NCBI GenBank assembly: GCA_032622095.1
Contig: CP136061.1
Location: forward strand, 98,389,345 to 98,453,344
Direction of reading: 5' to 3'
Source of the DNA: Siphonodentalium dalli
Taxonomy: Eukaryota > Mollusca > Scaphopoda > Gadilida > Siphonodentaliidae
Length of the DNA: 64,000 nucleotides
The first letter of the stretch is position 1. Every line of letters begins with the position of its first letter. Of this stretch, positions 10,570 to 23,415 are shown in pieces. The notes below the pieces were generated by a model. That model was not told the DNA's origin and did no database searches. It saw nothing but the letters and a program-made list of their open reading frames with translations. Position numbers and translations under genes: made by a program.

Positions 10570-11386
10570 TCTACTATATATTTTGAGAACTCCGTATACA
10601 TGTATAAATATATAAATATATGTGTCCTTTATAGACTCGAAAACGGCTGGACCGATTGGGCTCAAACTTCCCATCTAAGAGTAAAAAGCACGATAATCGT
10701 CGTCGCGGCGTTTTGGAGAAGATTAGAGCACCGTTCTCCACTCTTAATCATAAAAATCACCTCCTCGCATTTCAGGGGTTAAGACAGTCACGCTCTTTAT
10801 ATTGACCAAATTTGGCGTCGTTAACCAAGTAACGCTCTTTATTGCCATCGGCGTTGCTAAACGGTCACATATGCGTACGAAACTACGGATGAAAAACGCA
10901 CCGGAACGGCGGAATTCATTTATCTTGATACCATAATTTCTCTTGATTAAAAAGGCAGAATTAACTCATTGAAAAACAAAAAATGCGTGTTGTCTGATTC
11001 TTATGTCTGTCGTTCTTAGGAAAGGGGGGGGGGGGTTTCATCGGGTCACCTTAAATCATATCTCTTTAGGGACGGGTACCATAATTTTTCTTCATTAAAA
11101 AGGCAGAATTAACTCATTGAAAAACAAAAAATGCGTGTTGTGTGATTCTTATGTCTGTTGTTCATAGGAAGGGGGAGATTTTCATTGGGTCAGTTTTTCC
11201 GCCCGATGTACCGTAAATCATACCTCTTTTAGGGACGGGTACCATCATTTCTCTTGATTAAAAAGGCAGAATTAACTCATTGAAAAACAAAAAATTAAAT
11301 TACAAAAAATTAACTCATTGAATAAAAATAATTTAAAAATTGTCATGTTTCTGACCAACCACGCCAGTGGCGGGCTAACCTGCTAG
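10570..11386 (+). mobile_element. Helitron-like element 1 of a tandem pair (non-autonomous)
   Basis: Starts TCTACTATATATTTTGAGAA and ends with a short hairpin (CGCCA-G-TGGCG) 14 bp before CTAG at 11383-11386, the classic Helitron 3' structure. The interior has three copies of a unit near 155 bp (GGTACCATAATTTCTCTTGA..., near 10925, 11079 and 11236), as in bivalve pearl-type Helitrons. There is no RepHel ORF, so it depends on another element. The base before TC is G rather than the preferred A. The next element starts immediately after its CTAG. Confidence 0.75.
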
Positions 11387-12012
11387 TCTACTATATATTT
11401 TTGAGAACTACGTATATGTGTATATACTTTATAGAATCGAAAACGGCTGCACCGATCGAGACCAAACTTCCCATCTAAGGGTAAAAACCCGCGGGAATGG
11501 TCGTCGCGGCTTTTTGGAGAAGCTCTGAGCACCCGTTTTCCACCCCCAGTCACAAAACGGCACAGTGGGGTTAATCGCGTTGATAGTTAAAGAGCGTTCG
11601 TATCCGCAGTGTCGGTGATAAAGAGCGTATGCGTGTAATTTGATTCTAACGTCTGGGTCCGGGCGTGAGCGTGACTGTATCCAGACATGAGCGTGTTGTC
11701 TGATTCTTGCGTACTTAGGGCTTCCTAGGAACTGGGGAGATTTTCATCGGGTCAGTTTTTGCGCCCGAGGTCATCTTCACATTGAAACGGGTACCCACAA
11801 ATGATATATATGCGTGTGTCCTTTATAGACTCGAACCCGATTGAGTTCAAACTTGCTACACTAAGTTGTGACCCCGACCTGACCTTGACCTTGAAAATGA
11901 TCAATTCAAGGTAAAATCTGGTAAAACTGGCGGATTTCGACGAAATTTTACACCTAGGCGCAGCATACGTGTATCGGAAGCTTACCACGCCAGTGGCGGG
12001 CTAACCTGTTAG
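11387..12012 (+). mobile_element. Helitron-like element 2 of a tandem pair (non-autonomous)
   Basis: Begins at the base after element 1's CTAG, with the same start (TCTACTATATATTTTTGAGA) and the shared interior AATCGAAAACGGCTGCACCG. It ends with the same CGCCA-G-TGGCG hairpin and GGCTAACCTGTTAG, where CTAG has decayed to TTAG, followed by T. The head-to-tail pairing is typical of rolling-circle transposition. No coding capacity: the 78-aa minus-strand ORF at 11752-11988 is incidental. Confidence 0.7.
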
Positions 12013-12879
12013 TTATTATATATAGATAGAAAATAATAGACACGCGGGACTATATTCACCGAAAATATGTGCGTGGGATTTTTTCTGAAATAGTATGGCA
12101 ATGTGCAGCCAATCATAACGCAACAAGTCACGTGAGATATAATATATATAATTATATAATATTACCTGCCACCTTGATGGCATCCGTCACTCGGTAAATC
12201 CACGCGGTCGCCTGTAACATAGCAAGATCATCTGATAATAGACAAAAGTACGTGTAACTTGAACCGTGTGTTGCCATGGTATTGCAATGGATATTCACAT
12301 GGCGGGAAAGAGCACACGAGTGTACAGCGCCAAACATACATGTGTAACGATATCGCCCCAACGTGTAGCAAAATCGTGTAAACAATAGTCGAATCGGAAC
12401 AAACAGCATCCACACTATTATTAATTTTACTATACTATTTTTGTATTATTGAGGAAATTCATCAATTGACAACTTACTTTTATTTCTAAATTATAACCTA
12501 CAAAAAAATAAAAAATGTTCAAAAGATTAAAAATGGGACCCAAATTGGCCACAGGCCCCTGCGCCGCTGAATAAAACTTCCGAATGGAGCCTGTTTCAGC
12601 TGGTATAGTTAATAAAGTACACGTTCAAAAAAGACATACACAAGAGTATACACAACATAATCATTCACAAAAGCCGAGTCATCGCCCAGTTACGGAGTCC
12701 GCTAATGTATTGTCGTGACCGTCTCTAACACTGTCTGCGACTCACTCATAGTGTCGTGAAATAAACACGGGCTATGCACCTTCACATAACACCAACAACA
12801 ATGTAGACTGAACTGATGGAAGACTATGGATCCTATTCCACTCAATCACTGATAATCTTAATCTGTTAGTAGTGCAGCG
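12013..12879. other. No gene established
   Basis: No feature is firmly supported. Minus-strand 12172-12217 is bounded by acceptor-like (TGTTACAG) and donor-like (GTAATA) sequence, but at 46 bp it is too short to call as an exon. Confidence 0.4.
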
Positions 12880-13330
12880 GCCAAATCGAAAAAGAGCTCT
12901 AGTTTTCGAGATACCCTACCCACGGTAGAACAAGTTAAAACCAAATTTTTAAAGAAGAAATATATATTGTTATCGAACATGACAGTGAAAAATAACGGAA
13001 TTGGTGGTGGCTATTGTCAAATCGACGATGAATGACACCCTCCATTGACTTTTTCCAAAAATTAACGGTTTTGGTAAAGCGAGCCCTGAGGCTATGTCCT
13101 AACCTATTTACCAACATTGCTGGGGTTAAAATTACTATATCACACCATACCTCTGCTAGCCTACTTGATATGAAAACAGTTTTGGTTAATTTGGATTTAC
13201 CTGCCATTTGGAGCAGAAGTATTTATTTTTTGCTGAAAAATCTCTTTTTCACAAAAATATGTTTTTTCGAACATTATCATTCAAATGGGTATTGCTATAA
13301 TGCCAACATATTAATCCGTATTGTGTAGCA
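12880..13330 (+). repeat. Repeat R3, forward copy
   Basis: Inverted relative to 16745-17195. Shared landmarks are CGGCCAAA, ACCCTACCCACG.(A)CGG.AGAACAAG and GTGAAAAATAACG.AATTGGTGG. Others are TTTGGTAAAGCGAGCCCTG and GATATGAAAACA.TTTTGGTTAA. ORFs across it (13032-13328 plus; 16745-16951 minus) share residues such as SASLLDMKT/IPLLDMKT only because the DNA is repeated. The two copies bracket a satellite and retrotransposon debris. Confidence 0.75.
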
Positions 13331-13334
13331 GATA

Positions 13335-13870
13335 TCTGACAAGCATACATATTATTTGTTGAGAACTCTACCAGATTTCCCAGTTGATCATAATGGGACC
13401 CAACATGACTCGTTTGCTAAAAATTGGGCCCGGTATACTGCTTACTTGATTAAAGACGTGTTCGAGATTCCAGATCCCAAGCTGCAACAACATCACATGT
13501 TATTTACTATTATACCACATTAAGTGTCACATATCACAAGTACACCATACTCGCTTAAGATTTGAAATTCAGTAGTTTGAACTATGACCTATTGAGTAAT
13601 CATATTAAAACGTCCCCTCTCTGTCATTGTGGCAATATAGAAACAGCACATCATTACTTATTGGAATATCCTGAATACAATGGTGCTATAGGACTTAACT
13701 TCTATGCGCCATACCGAATGCTATTTGATAAGAAAATACTCTTTTGTGCGGATCACAGGAACTCAGTCATTGTGAAAATATTTGACGCGGTTCAAAATTT
13801 GTCTCGAAAACAAATCGATTTCCATGACGCTGTCATTTGCGCAAACTCCGTGAAAAGCATTGAAACCCTG
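13335..13870 (+). pseudogene. Degenerate 3' fragment of a CR1/Jockey-type non-LTR retrotransposon
   Basis: C-terminal post-RT region. A frame near 13515 reads ...HHTRLRF and shifts near 13562 into FSSLNYDLLSNHIKTSPLCH, then CGNIETAHHYLLEYPEYN, and a tail like ILFCADHRNSVIVKIFDAVQ up to about 13850. C-x-CG-x2-ET-x2-HYLL-x-(C)P-x-Y is the usual zinc-binding tail of these elements, but the cysteine before P is tyrosine here (LEYP). The open frame runs to 14140 only because it crosses into the next satellite. Dead remnant. Confidence 0.75.
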
Positions 13871-14079
13871 CTAAGCGCGAAATTTACCCCACCAGACCGG
13901 CTGACATCTCACAGCGACGGGTGTATCAATGATGCAAACAACATTATCCAACCAGCCCCAATGAAATTATATGTTTATCATTGTATCCAATCAGCTCCAA
14001 CTGGATTACATTTTCACTTTTCCCATACAGTCTCTCTCTCCCATATAAATTATTTACCTCCTGATAGAACTACCCTATG

Positions 14080-15930
14080 TCCACAACATCAGTTAAAACT
14101 GAGAGCATGTCCCTTCAGTTCGTGGTGTTTTCATTTTTAAAATAGCGTATGTGGTCACGAAAACAGTTAAAATTGCATGTTTGTTATTTGACAGCCACTG
14201 TTTTGTTAAGTGTAACAGGCTGTCGGGTTTATATGTTGTATAGTCTGTGATATAATAGCCATTCAACCCAACACATCTTGATATTGAGAGCATAATCCAT
14301 TTAGTACATGATGTGTTCAAGACTTTAAATAGGGTAGGGGTACATAAAATAGTGAACATTTGCCAGTCGCTTGTTCTGGAGTGCCACACGGTGCGTGCTT
14401 TCGGTAACCAACACATGTGTATATTCAGTTAAAACCTAACATTTTGTCACACCCTCAGTTAATATTGAGATCGTATAATTAAGAGCCCACAATCTCGGTG
14501 ATATTGATAGCATATCCCTTCAACTGGTGGTGTGATCAAGACTTCAAATAGGGATTGTAGTCCCCTTAGACGGTGAAAAATAACCCATTTCGTTTGCCGG
14601 CCACTTGTTGTAAGGTGCCATAGCCTTTCCTGTCTGCCAGCCGCTTTTTGTAAAGTGCCCCAGGATTTCGGGGGAACCAAGCCACCGATATCAGTTGATA
14701 ATTCCACGATAGCACTACCTTTCGTTCACACACCCAGCTAAGTTTGAGGGCATATAAGTTCATGGTGTTTTGAAGATATTAAGGGTTCACCCAAAACAGT
14801 GATATACAAATTGTATATTATCCTTGATAGCACTACCTTTCGTTCACACACTCAGTTAATATTGATAGCATATAGCTTCAGTTCATAGTATGTTCAAGAG
14901 TTCAAATGGGTTGAGGGGGCCTAAAACAGTGAAAAATCGCATTTCTCGTTTGCTAGCCACTTTGGGTAAAGTCCCAGACATTCAGAAACCAACCCATCCA
15001 CTAAAGATGTATATTTCCTGATAAAACTACAATTTACCACACCCTCAATTAATATTGAAAGCATATCCGTTCAATTCGTGGTGCGTTTAAGAATTTAAAT
15101 GTGGTTGGGGGCTCAACGAAAATTCAACTTTCGTATTTGACAGCCGCCTTTTGTAAAGTACCCTAGGATTTCGGGAACCAAACTACTCATATTAATTGTA
15201 TATTCCCTGATAGCACTACCTTTCGTTCACACTGTCATTTAATAATAAGAGCATATATAATCGGTGCATGGTGTGTTCAAGAGTTTAAATGTGTTTATAA
15301 AAGGGTCCCACAAAGCAATAATTATTCACATTTGGCGTTTGCCATCCGGTTTTTATAAAGTGCCAAAGGCTTTCGGGAACAAACCCATCCATAAACATTG
15401 CGTATGTCCTGACATCCCACATACTCAATCAATATTTAGAGAAATCCTTTCTGTTCGTGGTTTGTTCAACTTTAACACTTCAGTTGTGTCGTTCCTCAAA
15501 ACATAGCAAATTCGTCTTTCTTATTTATCAGCCGCTTTATGTAAAGCGACACAAACACAAGCCACCCATACAAATGATATATTCTCTGATAGTACTACCT
15601 TCCATTCACACTATGTTAACATAGAGTGTATAGCTTCAGTCCGTATTGTGTTCAAGACGTTAAATAGGGTAGACTGCTGTCGAAAAATAGAAAATTCGCC
15701 TTTCATATTTGCCATGCAGCCGCATTTTGTAAAGTGCCACTCTATTTCGGAAACCAACCCACCCATAAACATTGTGTATTTTCTTATAAAGCTATCCTTT
15801 GTATAAACCCTCAGTTTCTATTGAGGTCATAGTTGTTCAGTTCGTGGTGTGTTCAAGACTTATAATAGTGTATGGGGACCTCCAAACATAGAACAATATT
15901 TGTACTAACGCTTGCCACCTTGTTCAGCAT
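14080..15930. repeat. Diverged satellite, unit near 190 bp
   Basis: About ten diverged tandem units. Each has a block like CAGTTAATATTGAGAGCATA, TTCAGTTCGTGGTGTGTTCA and AGACTTTAAATAGGGT. This is followed by AAAACAGTGAAAAAT, GCCAGCCGCTTTTTGTAAAG, TTTCGGGAACCAA and GATAGCACTACCTTTCGTTC. Units begin near 14093, 14277, 14495, 14735, 14853, 15048, 15235, 15425, 15615 and 15812. ORFs on both strands here are incidental. Confidence 0.85.
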
Positions 15931-15954
15931 AGTTTAAGTGATATAAAATACAAT

Positions 15955-16720
15955 ATCAGGCAATTGTTTCTACATTTTGGTCAATTTAGAGGGACTCTAA
16001 TAAACACTATGGCAGCAACAATGATTTTGTTCTGTATATGTTAGTCTATATTATGTGTCGTTTAGAACAAATACTTTGTTTCTACAAAGTCGCTATATAT
16101 TAATATAAACTTATATGTTATAAATCACATGTGTTGTTGTAACTGGGGTTTGGAAGCCTGGTGAAATTTTATTCAAGCTTGCGGTGTCTATGGATCCTGT
16201 TTTCATCATATGAATCATGATTTTGGTCCCCATCGGAATCATTTAGAAAAGTTTGTGTTGTCGTAATTATAAATATGTATTTAAAAAAACGTGGGAGCGG
16301 TAGCTAAAATCCAATATCTGGCAAGCCGTTCACAGTTTCTGACAAATTCGTGCTACATGTGATGTCCAGATAACTACTGAATCATATGAATTATATAGTT
16401 GGTCATGTGTTGTTCATAACAAAGATTTTAGTACTACAAAATCGATGTTAATGCATGCATAATTACCTGTTATCAATAAAATATGTTGTTGTTGTTGTAA
16501 CTGGGGGTATTGTAGCCAGAACACATCTGTAATCAATTAAACGGTATCTCTGGACAAGACTTTCAGTACAATATTTATATTGGGTCCCATTAAGATCAAT
16601 TAGAAAATGTTTGTAAAGTCGTTAACAAAAACAAAAATGTTTCGACCAAAAACGTGTTTGGGGAGGGGTATCTAAAATCCAGTATCTCGCAAACTGTTCA
16701 AAATATCTGTTAACTTCTTT
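15955..16720. repeat. Two diverged direct copies of a ~355-bp unit
   Basis: GTTGTTGTAACTGGGG, TTTTGGTCCCCATCGGAATC / TATTGGGTCCCATTAAGATC and TAAAATCCA.TATCT.GCAA recur about 355 bp apart (near 16137 and 16490). Non-coding. Confidence 0.6.
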
Positions 16721-16744
16721 CTTCGTATGATTGTTTGATACCTA

Positions 16745-17195
16745 CTACACCATATGGATTATATATTTCGGCAGTATTGCAATATCCGTTTGACTGATAA
16801 TATTTGAAAAATAATATTTTTGTGAAAAAGAGCGATTTCTCAGCAAAAAATAAATGTTTCGGCTCAAAATGGCAGGAAAATCTAAATTAACCAAACTTGT
16901 TTTCATATCAAGTAGAGGTATGGTATGATGTAGTAATTGTAACATCAACAATGTTGGAAAATAATTTAGTACATAGCCGCAGGGCTCGCTTTACCAAAAT
17001 CGTAAATTTCTGGAAAAGTCACTGATAGGGGTATTATTCCTCGTCGATTTGACAATAGCCACCACCAATTACGTTATTTTTCACTATCATTTTCGTCAAC
17101 AGTTTATATTTCTGCAAAAAAAATTGGTTTCATCTTGTTCTGCCGTACGTGGGTAGGGGTACCGGACCACTTTTGGCGTTTGGCCGATGTATAAT
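16745..17195 (-). repeat. Repeat R3, reverse copy
   Basis: Reverse complement of the R3 copy at 12880-13330, with moderate divergence. See that entry for landmarks. The outer edges share CGGCCAAA..., suggesting a common end. Confidence 0.7.
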
Positions 17196-19039
17196 ATAGG
17201 GTTATCACAATGATTTGACTGTGTTCCCTACAATTATTGTAATGTAGGTTTATAATTTATTTTTATATATCAATTTTTAGTTTTGCCTTGAGTTAGTTCG
17301 GTGTTATTCAATAAGTGTTATATCTAAATTATTGTCAAAAATCGATCTATATGTGCGTTTCGGTCTATTCAATCTGATTCTAATTTTACAGGTGTCCAAA
17401 TGCGAACTTGTAGATGTTTCGAAATTGTCGATTTTCCCCCCAAAAATCAGTTAAAATTGTAAAAGCTTATGAAAGTGTACCGAAATTCGAAACTGATGTT
17501 TGTTTTAGATATATGCTAACAACCTGCTAATATCGTGCTATTTTTCCTTGTTTCTAACGACATTTAGCCACACAGTTATCCATTTCATTCTGAAACTAGT
17601 GAAATTTAAAAAAAAAAATCGTTTACTATTATTTCGATGTGGCGATTTGTACACATGATTGTATAGAAAGTTTCAACGTGTTCCACCACCGTCAGGCTAT
17701 CTCGAACCAAGAGGACCTTCCCGATCAAAATCACGTATCTTACAACATGTATATGTGTACCTTTAAACCGTCAATCAATCGAATCCCCAGGAATCTCGCT
17801 GTTTATTGTTTTTAAATCTGTTGTTTCTCGCCATAAAGGAAGTACAGAGCCCCAACATCATCAAAATATGAAAAAACAACAGTGTTTCCACTTACCAATA
17901 GGAAAAGAAGCTGCATATTCCAGTACATATTTACCAATCGGAATTTTATAAAAAGAAGGCATATCGATAAAATGTATTGACATAGTCAGAGCCACGAGAT
18001 TGCGCTTTGTCACGAGATAACACATAGGCCCGGCCTACGCGTTGTGCCGGTCGCTATCTTCTAACTTAATCATGGCGAAGGTATGTTTACCCCGTATTGA
18101 AAAATGCCGACGCATTCGTTTTGTGGTTTAAAGTAAATACATGCGACTATAGAATGGACGAACGATAGCGTTCATTGGGAATAACAAGCCGTATCTTCTC
18201 ATATGTTTTGGCTCAGCTTTACAAAGTTTGAGCTATTGCTAAGGATTGGCGACCGTCGTCCGTCAGTGTGCCTGTCTAGCCGCTCTCGCGAGAGTACACA
18301 TGTGATGTTCGATGAATTTAGTTTTGTTTACATTGTTTTAATATCTAAACATCACCGTTATTTATTCAAATACTAATTCTCAAAACATGATTATTTCTGA
18401 AATACATGTGTCGAAAAACAATTGTTCGAAGAGCGTAAAATAGACTACATAAATGTACTACAGTTATTGGGGATTTTATGTGAGGGGGTCAACTACGCTA
18501 AACAACGACATATAAAGATATATACACGTGATTTCGACGCAAAACTGATGTCACTTACTTGTTTAGGTCGAAGCAAACCCGGTCTATTGAACTGGCAATA
18601 TTCATTAATTTTGTTAACACATAACTAGCCCCATATTTTCAAGTAACCGGGTCGCGGGAATTCGGAGGGATAACACTTTTATACGCTGTCTTACTTGTGT
18701 GTTCAGCTCTAATATAAATTTATTACAATCGGCGTACATGGTCACTCAATAGTCTTATCTAATAGTCCAGTGGATTTATGAGAAAAAAGTGCCAAACCTC
18801 AAACTAATTGCAACACAGTGTTTCTTAGCAGGAGTATGTCTGTTAACCAATTATAAACAACATACTAATAATCAAAAAGGATCAAGAAAGGCGAAATTGG
18901 TAAATTTTGTAAAATAAATATGTTAAAATTTGTTAAAATACTCAATTTATAACTTTTCAAGGATATTTATAAACATCTTCATTTCACATGTCCTTCCATT
19001 CATATATCCATTTTGTTGAGTACACAATCATGATTATAT
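17196..19039. other. No gene recognised
   Basis: AT-rich with a slightly GC-richer patch at about 17990-18300. ATGGCGAAG followed by GTATGT at 18072-18082 could be a three-codon first exon, but nothing downstream supports it. The 68-aa plus-strand ORF (18422-18628) has no recognisable motif. Confidence 0.4.
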
Positions 19040-20790
19040 AACAGAAAACATTTTCCAGATACGCTGAGTATTTTTCGAGTTATATGTCTCCAAAATTGGG
19101 ATTTGTCTAATTTCTGAGCCTCAATTTGCAAGAATTAGCCGAAATCCATATTTTATGGTCTAGTATTTTAAAAACTAGAGAAAAACGAAGGGATAACTTG
19201 CTGTTGTATTAGTTGCCTCACTATATTGTGCAGAAAAAATGATTACTTCATGCATCTATGATCGAGAAGACAAAAATATTCTTAAACAAAATGTGTGTCC
19301 CATTCTATGGACTTTGCCATATTTGCCTTGTGACACAGAACTGGTGTGATGAAATACCATATTTGAGGTCATACAACTCAATAAGTTGATATCCATATGC
19401 CCTGTATTTCTCAAAACCTCTTAAGTGTGATAGGTTAAATATACTGTACTGGAGTTGTTAAACACATATGTGCCAAAAATCAACGTATGGTCCTGTGAAT
19501 CCTTAGTATTGACTCTTTTCAAAAAAATGCCATTTCGGACTGTTTTGGGGTGTTTTTGTACATTATTAATGTTTTTGGCACAAATAGTAAACAACAATGA
19601 ATACAATTAGTGTTTAATGTGTAAAATCATTTGAACTTTCCTCCTAAAACACTTAGTGGTGGAAAAATAGGATTACATTGGTTATGCTAATCAACAGTGA
19701 CTGGATTTCACATATTTTTCAAGAAACTGACTCCAAATTTGAACATTGATAATGGGGTTGGTGAAATCACAAAAGGCTATGATCTTGTCACCATATTCTA
19801 GTCACTGGAGACAAAGGGTTGTTTTATTCCAGTTTGTGTATAATAAAAAGTTAAGTAGTTTAGTGGAGGTTTATTTAGAACTTTATGAGCATGTTATATA
19901 GAACAACCCCAAAATAATAATTCACCATTTCGTCATAGAGTTGCAACAAAAAGGATCGTAGCTCTAAATATGAACATCAAAACAGGAGCAGTATACTCTG
20001 TATCAAAGAATAATGATTGTAGGAGCTGGTGATAGTAACGTTTTATGCAACAAGGTCCATGTTTTCTGAGATTTTTCAATATGGTTTCCCCTACCCCATT
20101 TTTTCAGATATTCAAATTTGGCATCATTTTCCAGAAAAATGAGTGAAGTTCAGTGACATTCATTGACATATCCAATATAAGGCTATTATATCAACACTAT
20201 TATGAGGAAATTTCAAATGATTTTACACATTAAACGCACATTGTTTTTACTATTTATACACAAAAACCTTTAAAAATGGACAAAAACGCCCAACATGGCA
20301 TTTTGTTAAAAGAGTCAATTCTCAGGATTCAAGGGGCCATAATTTTATTTTCTGCACCATGATTTTGGAATTTCCTTCGCAGTGTGTTTAACCATGCATA
20401 CTTAAGTGATTATGAGAAATAAAGGGGAAATGGATATACATTTATTGAGTTGTATGACCTCAAAAATGCTATTTTATCACGCCGGTTCTGGACCACAGGC
20501 AAATTTGGCTGTTAATACAATGGTGGACCACACATTTTGTTTAAGAATATTTTTGTCCTCTCAATCATAGATGCATAAAGATATCATATGTTGTGTACAA
20601 CCTAGAGAGGAAATGACTAAATCAACAAGAAATCCCTTCATTTTTCTTTAGTTTTTAAAATACAAGACCATAACAAAATGGATTTTAACTAATTTTGTGA
20701 AATTGACGCTCCAAAATTAGATAAACTCAAAATTTTAGAGGCACATAACTCGAAAAATACTCGATGTATCTGGGAAAGGTTTATTATTGC
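19040..20790. mobile_element. Foldback element with ~0.85-kb inverted arms
   Basis: Long imperfect inverted repeat with its axis near 19.91 kb. The left arm (from about 19040; GATACGCTGAGTATTTTTCG, GAGGTCATACAACTCAATAA, TAGTGTTTAATGTGTAAAAT) is matched in reverse by the right arm (to about 20790; ATTTTACACATTAAACGC in reverse order, TTATTGAGTTGTATGACCTC, CGAAAAATACTCGATGTATC). No coding capacity. The retrotransposon at 20860 starts right beside it, and short AATATT/GCGC-type sequence is shared on both sides of that retrotransposon. Confidence 0.8.
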
Positions 20791-20859
20791 AATATTGAAC
20801 GCAAAAATATTGCGATACTAAGTACGCTAAATTTCATACAGACCCGATAGTTTTAGTCC

Positions 20860-23069
20860 TAATAACATAATTAGATTCAAAAATCTTTTTAAATCTTGTA
20901 CCTTTGACTCCGTCACATCTTGTAGAAATGTCGACCAAGCATACGACATCTTCTTAGATATATATATGATGCATATGAACTAGCTTTCCCCATCAAAAGT
21001 CGACATATATCCAAAACATTCATAAAACGCGAACCTTGGATGACATCTGGATTGATTAAGTCAAGTATTGTTAAGAACCAGCTATATTTACGCAAATTGA
21101 ATAAACCCACGGAAACGAACGTAAATAAATATTTGAGTTATCGTACCTTATATAATAAACTAATCAGAAGGAGTAAAAATATATACTATACAAATATTCT
21201 AGAAGTAAATAAAAATAACTTAAAGAAAACATGGGAAATACTTAAGGGTGCATTGAAGATAAATGGAAACACAAATATTAACACAAAGACTTTTGCTGAA
21301 CACGGAATAGAACTTGAAAATTCCAAACTCATATCGGAAAGGTTCAATGACTTTTTCTCAAAAATTGGGCGGGAAACCAGCCAACTTAATGAACATGAAA
21401 ATGACTCACATTTTACAGATTTTCTTCATAACCGCAAACCAGACGACATCAATTTCAAAATAATTCCGACCTCTATACAGGAGATCATCCTCACATGTTT
21501 CTCTATGACTGGAAAAGTGTCAAGGGACTTCAATGGTATATCAACTAAACTTATCAAGGAAACAATTGAGGAGATAGCCCCAGCATTATTGCATATTTTT
21601 AACTTGTCCTTAGAGCATGGAATAGTCCCTAACAAAATGAACATTTCTAAAGTAGTCACGATCCCAAAAAATAATACCACTCATGAACTCTCCAACTACA
21701 GACCTATCAGTATTCTTCCAGCTATCTCGAAACTTCTCGAAAAAATAATGCATAAACGATTACTAGACTTCTTAAATGAACAAAACATACTCTATAAACA
21801 CCAATACGGCTTCCGTCCTAATCATTCAACCTTCCATCCTGTATTACACCTCCTCGATCAAGTTGTCTCAAATAATGACATCATGACAAGAGATTCCACT
21901 CTAGCTCTATTCCTCGACCTCTCAAAAGCATTTGATACGATAAATCACGATATTTTACTTCATAAACTAGATCACTATGGCATACGGGACACAGCATACT
22001 CATGGTTTCGGAGCTATCTGCAAAATAGAAGGCAATATGTTGAACTCAATGGTACCAAATCTAAATTAACGGAAGTGACGTGTGGAGTGCCCCAGGGTTC
22101 AATGCTGGGACCGATAATTTTCTTAATTTACGTTAACGATATGTCCAACTCGACAACCATGGATATCTTGTCATACGCGGATGATACGACTCTAGTAACT
22201 GGTGGAAAAAATGGCATCCTTGTAGAAAGTTATGTGAATAATGAGTTACGCAACATATTTGATTGGTGCGGTAGCAATAAGTTAGTGATCAATACAAAAA
22301 AAAGCAACTATATGCTAATACACCCAGAGAACAATGATAACAAATGGAACTTCATAAAGGTTTACTTAAATAATACGGAACTAAATAAGATAGGAAATCT
22401 TGAGCACGAATCCTCCAGAAAATTCTTAGGAATCCATATAGATGAAAACCTGACCTTTAAAAAACATGTGTCCTCAGTTTGTTCTAAAATGGTGAATGCC
22501 ATATACCACATCAATAAAGTTAAACACTTCTTTCCTGGTAGCGCACTTAAAACATTATATTATGCTCTAATACAAAGCCATCTTGTCTACGGTGTTCAAA
22601 TTTGGGGACACGTCCCAGTGGTCAAAACAATTGTCATGCTTCAAAAAACGCGCGATACGAGTTTTATGCAATAAGAAATATAGAAGCCACACAGAACCTC
22701 TTTTTAAAAAAGAAAATATACTCAAAATATACGACATCCACAAAGTACAAGCGGCTGTTTTCATGCATGATTGGTATTATATGCGCTTAATAGAATCATA
22801 CACCGACATGTTTACGAAACGCAAAACCGGACCAGACACCCGGCAAAAGCACCCACTATTTAAAAAAAACCAAGAACATCTTGGTTCCAACAACTACCAT
22901 TCCATTCTTATCCAACCATCTGGAACAACTTAGATAATGAATTTACATCATACCAATCCAGGCACACATTCAAACGGCGTTTACATGCCGATTGCATTAA
23001 AAAATATGCTGCAACAATTAAATGCAACAATCAAAGATGTCCCGACTGTGTGGTAGCTCGTCAATAAGT
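20860..23069 (+). pseudogene. CR1/Jockey-like non-LTR retrotransposon ORF2, 5'-truncated and frameshifted
   Basis: The main open frame (21040-22674, 544 aa) is a near-complete reverse transcriptase: NYRPIS at about residue 219, motif A FLDLSKAFDTINHDILLHKL at about 291, CGVPQGSMLGP at about 348, and catalytic YADDT at about 379. All catalytic aspartates are present. The frame shifts in the A run near 22641-22649 into CFKKRAIRVLCNKKYRSHTE (to about 22915), then again into PTIWNNLDNEF...FKRRLHADC, ending ...CPDCVVARQ at 23067. Upstream, coding-like sequence in two other frames (…CRNVDQAYDIFLDIY, then AYELAFPIKSRHISKTFIKR) runs back to about 20860, broken by a shift in a TATA run. The APE-type endonuclease and ORF1 are missing. 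In life it would copy its RNA at a nicked target. This copy is dead but recent enough to keep the RT uninterrupted. Confidence 0.9.
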
Positions 23070-23415
23070 GACTTCCGATATATCGCAATCCACAACCTCA
23101 CTCAACACATTCCTACTCGACTTTCAAGGAACATCCCACTGACAAGAACGAGACAAACCATCGAGTAACCAATAATCGATTTATTAAGACGTATACCCTC
23201 CATGCATATAATCCAATTAAATGCAAACACTGTGAGATACATATTTATTTAGCCGTGCATTGTAAAATGAATCCTGACCGCCTATGGTAACATCTTTTCA
23301 TCTTTAAGGGGGCGGCAGTAAGACAGTCTAGCCTGACTATGCCACCCCCTCGAATATACAATGTAATATTTGTCAAATGTATCATGTATTAATATGTGTA
23401 TATTGAAATAAAATA
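23070..23415 (+). other. Probable 3' UTR of the CR1/Jockey-like element
   Basis: After the ORF2 stop comes a stem-like block, GGGGGCGGCAGTAAGACAGT ... ACTATGCCACCCCCTCG (about 23309-23352). It is followed by GTGTATATTGAAATAAAATA, resembling 3' ends of related elements. The exact end is not fixed. Confidence 0.5.

Noticed and set aside
12172-12217. Possible 46-bp minus-strand exon (TGTTACAG ... GTAATA)
   Set aside because: Too short to judge, no cysteine pattern or neighbour exon to support it.
18072-18080. ATGGCGAAG followed by GTATGT, a possible tiny first exon
   Set aside because: Three codons and a donor-like site occur by chance. No downstream exon recognised.
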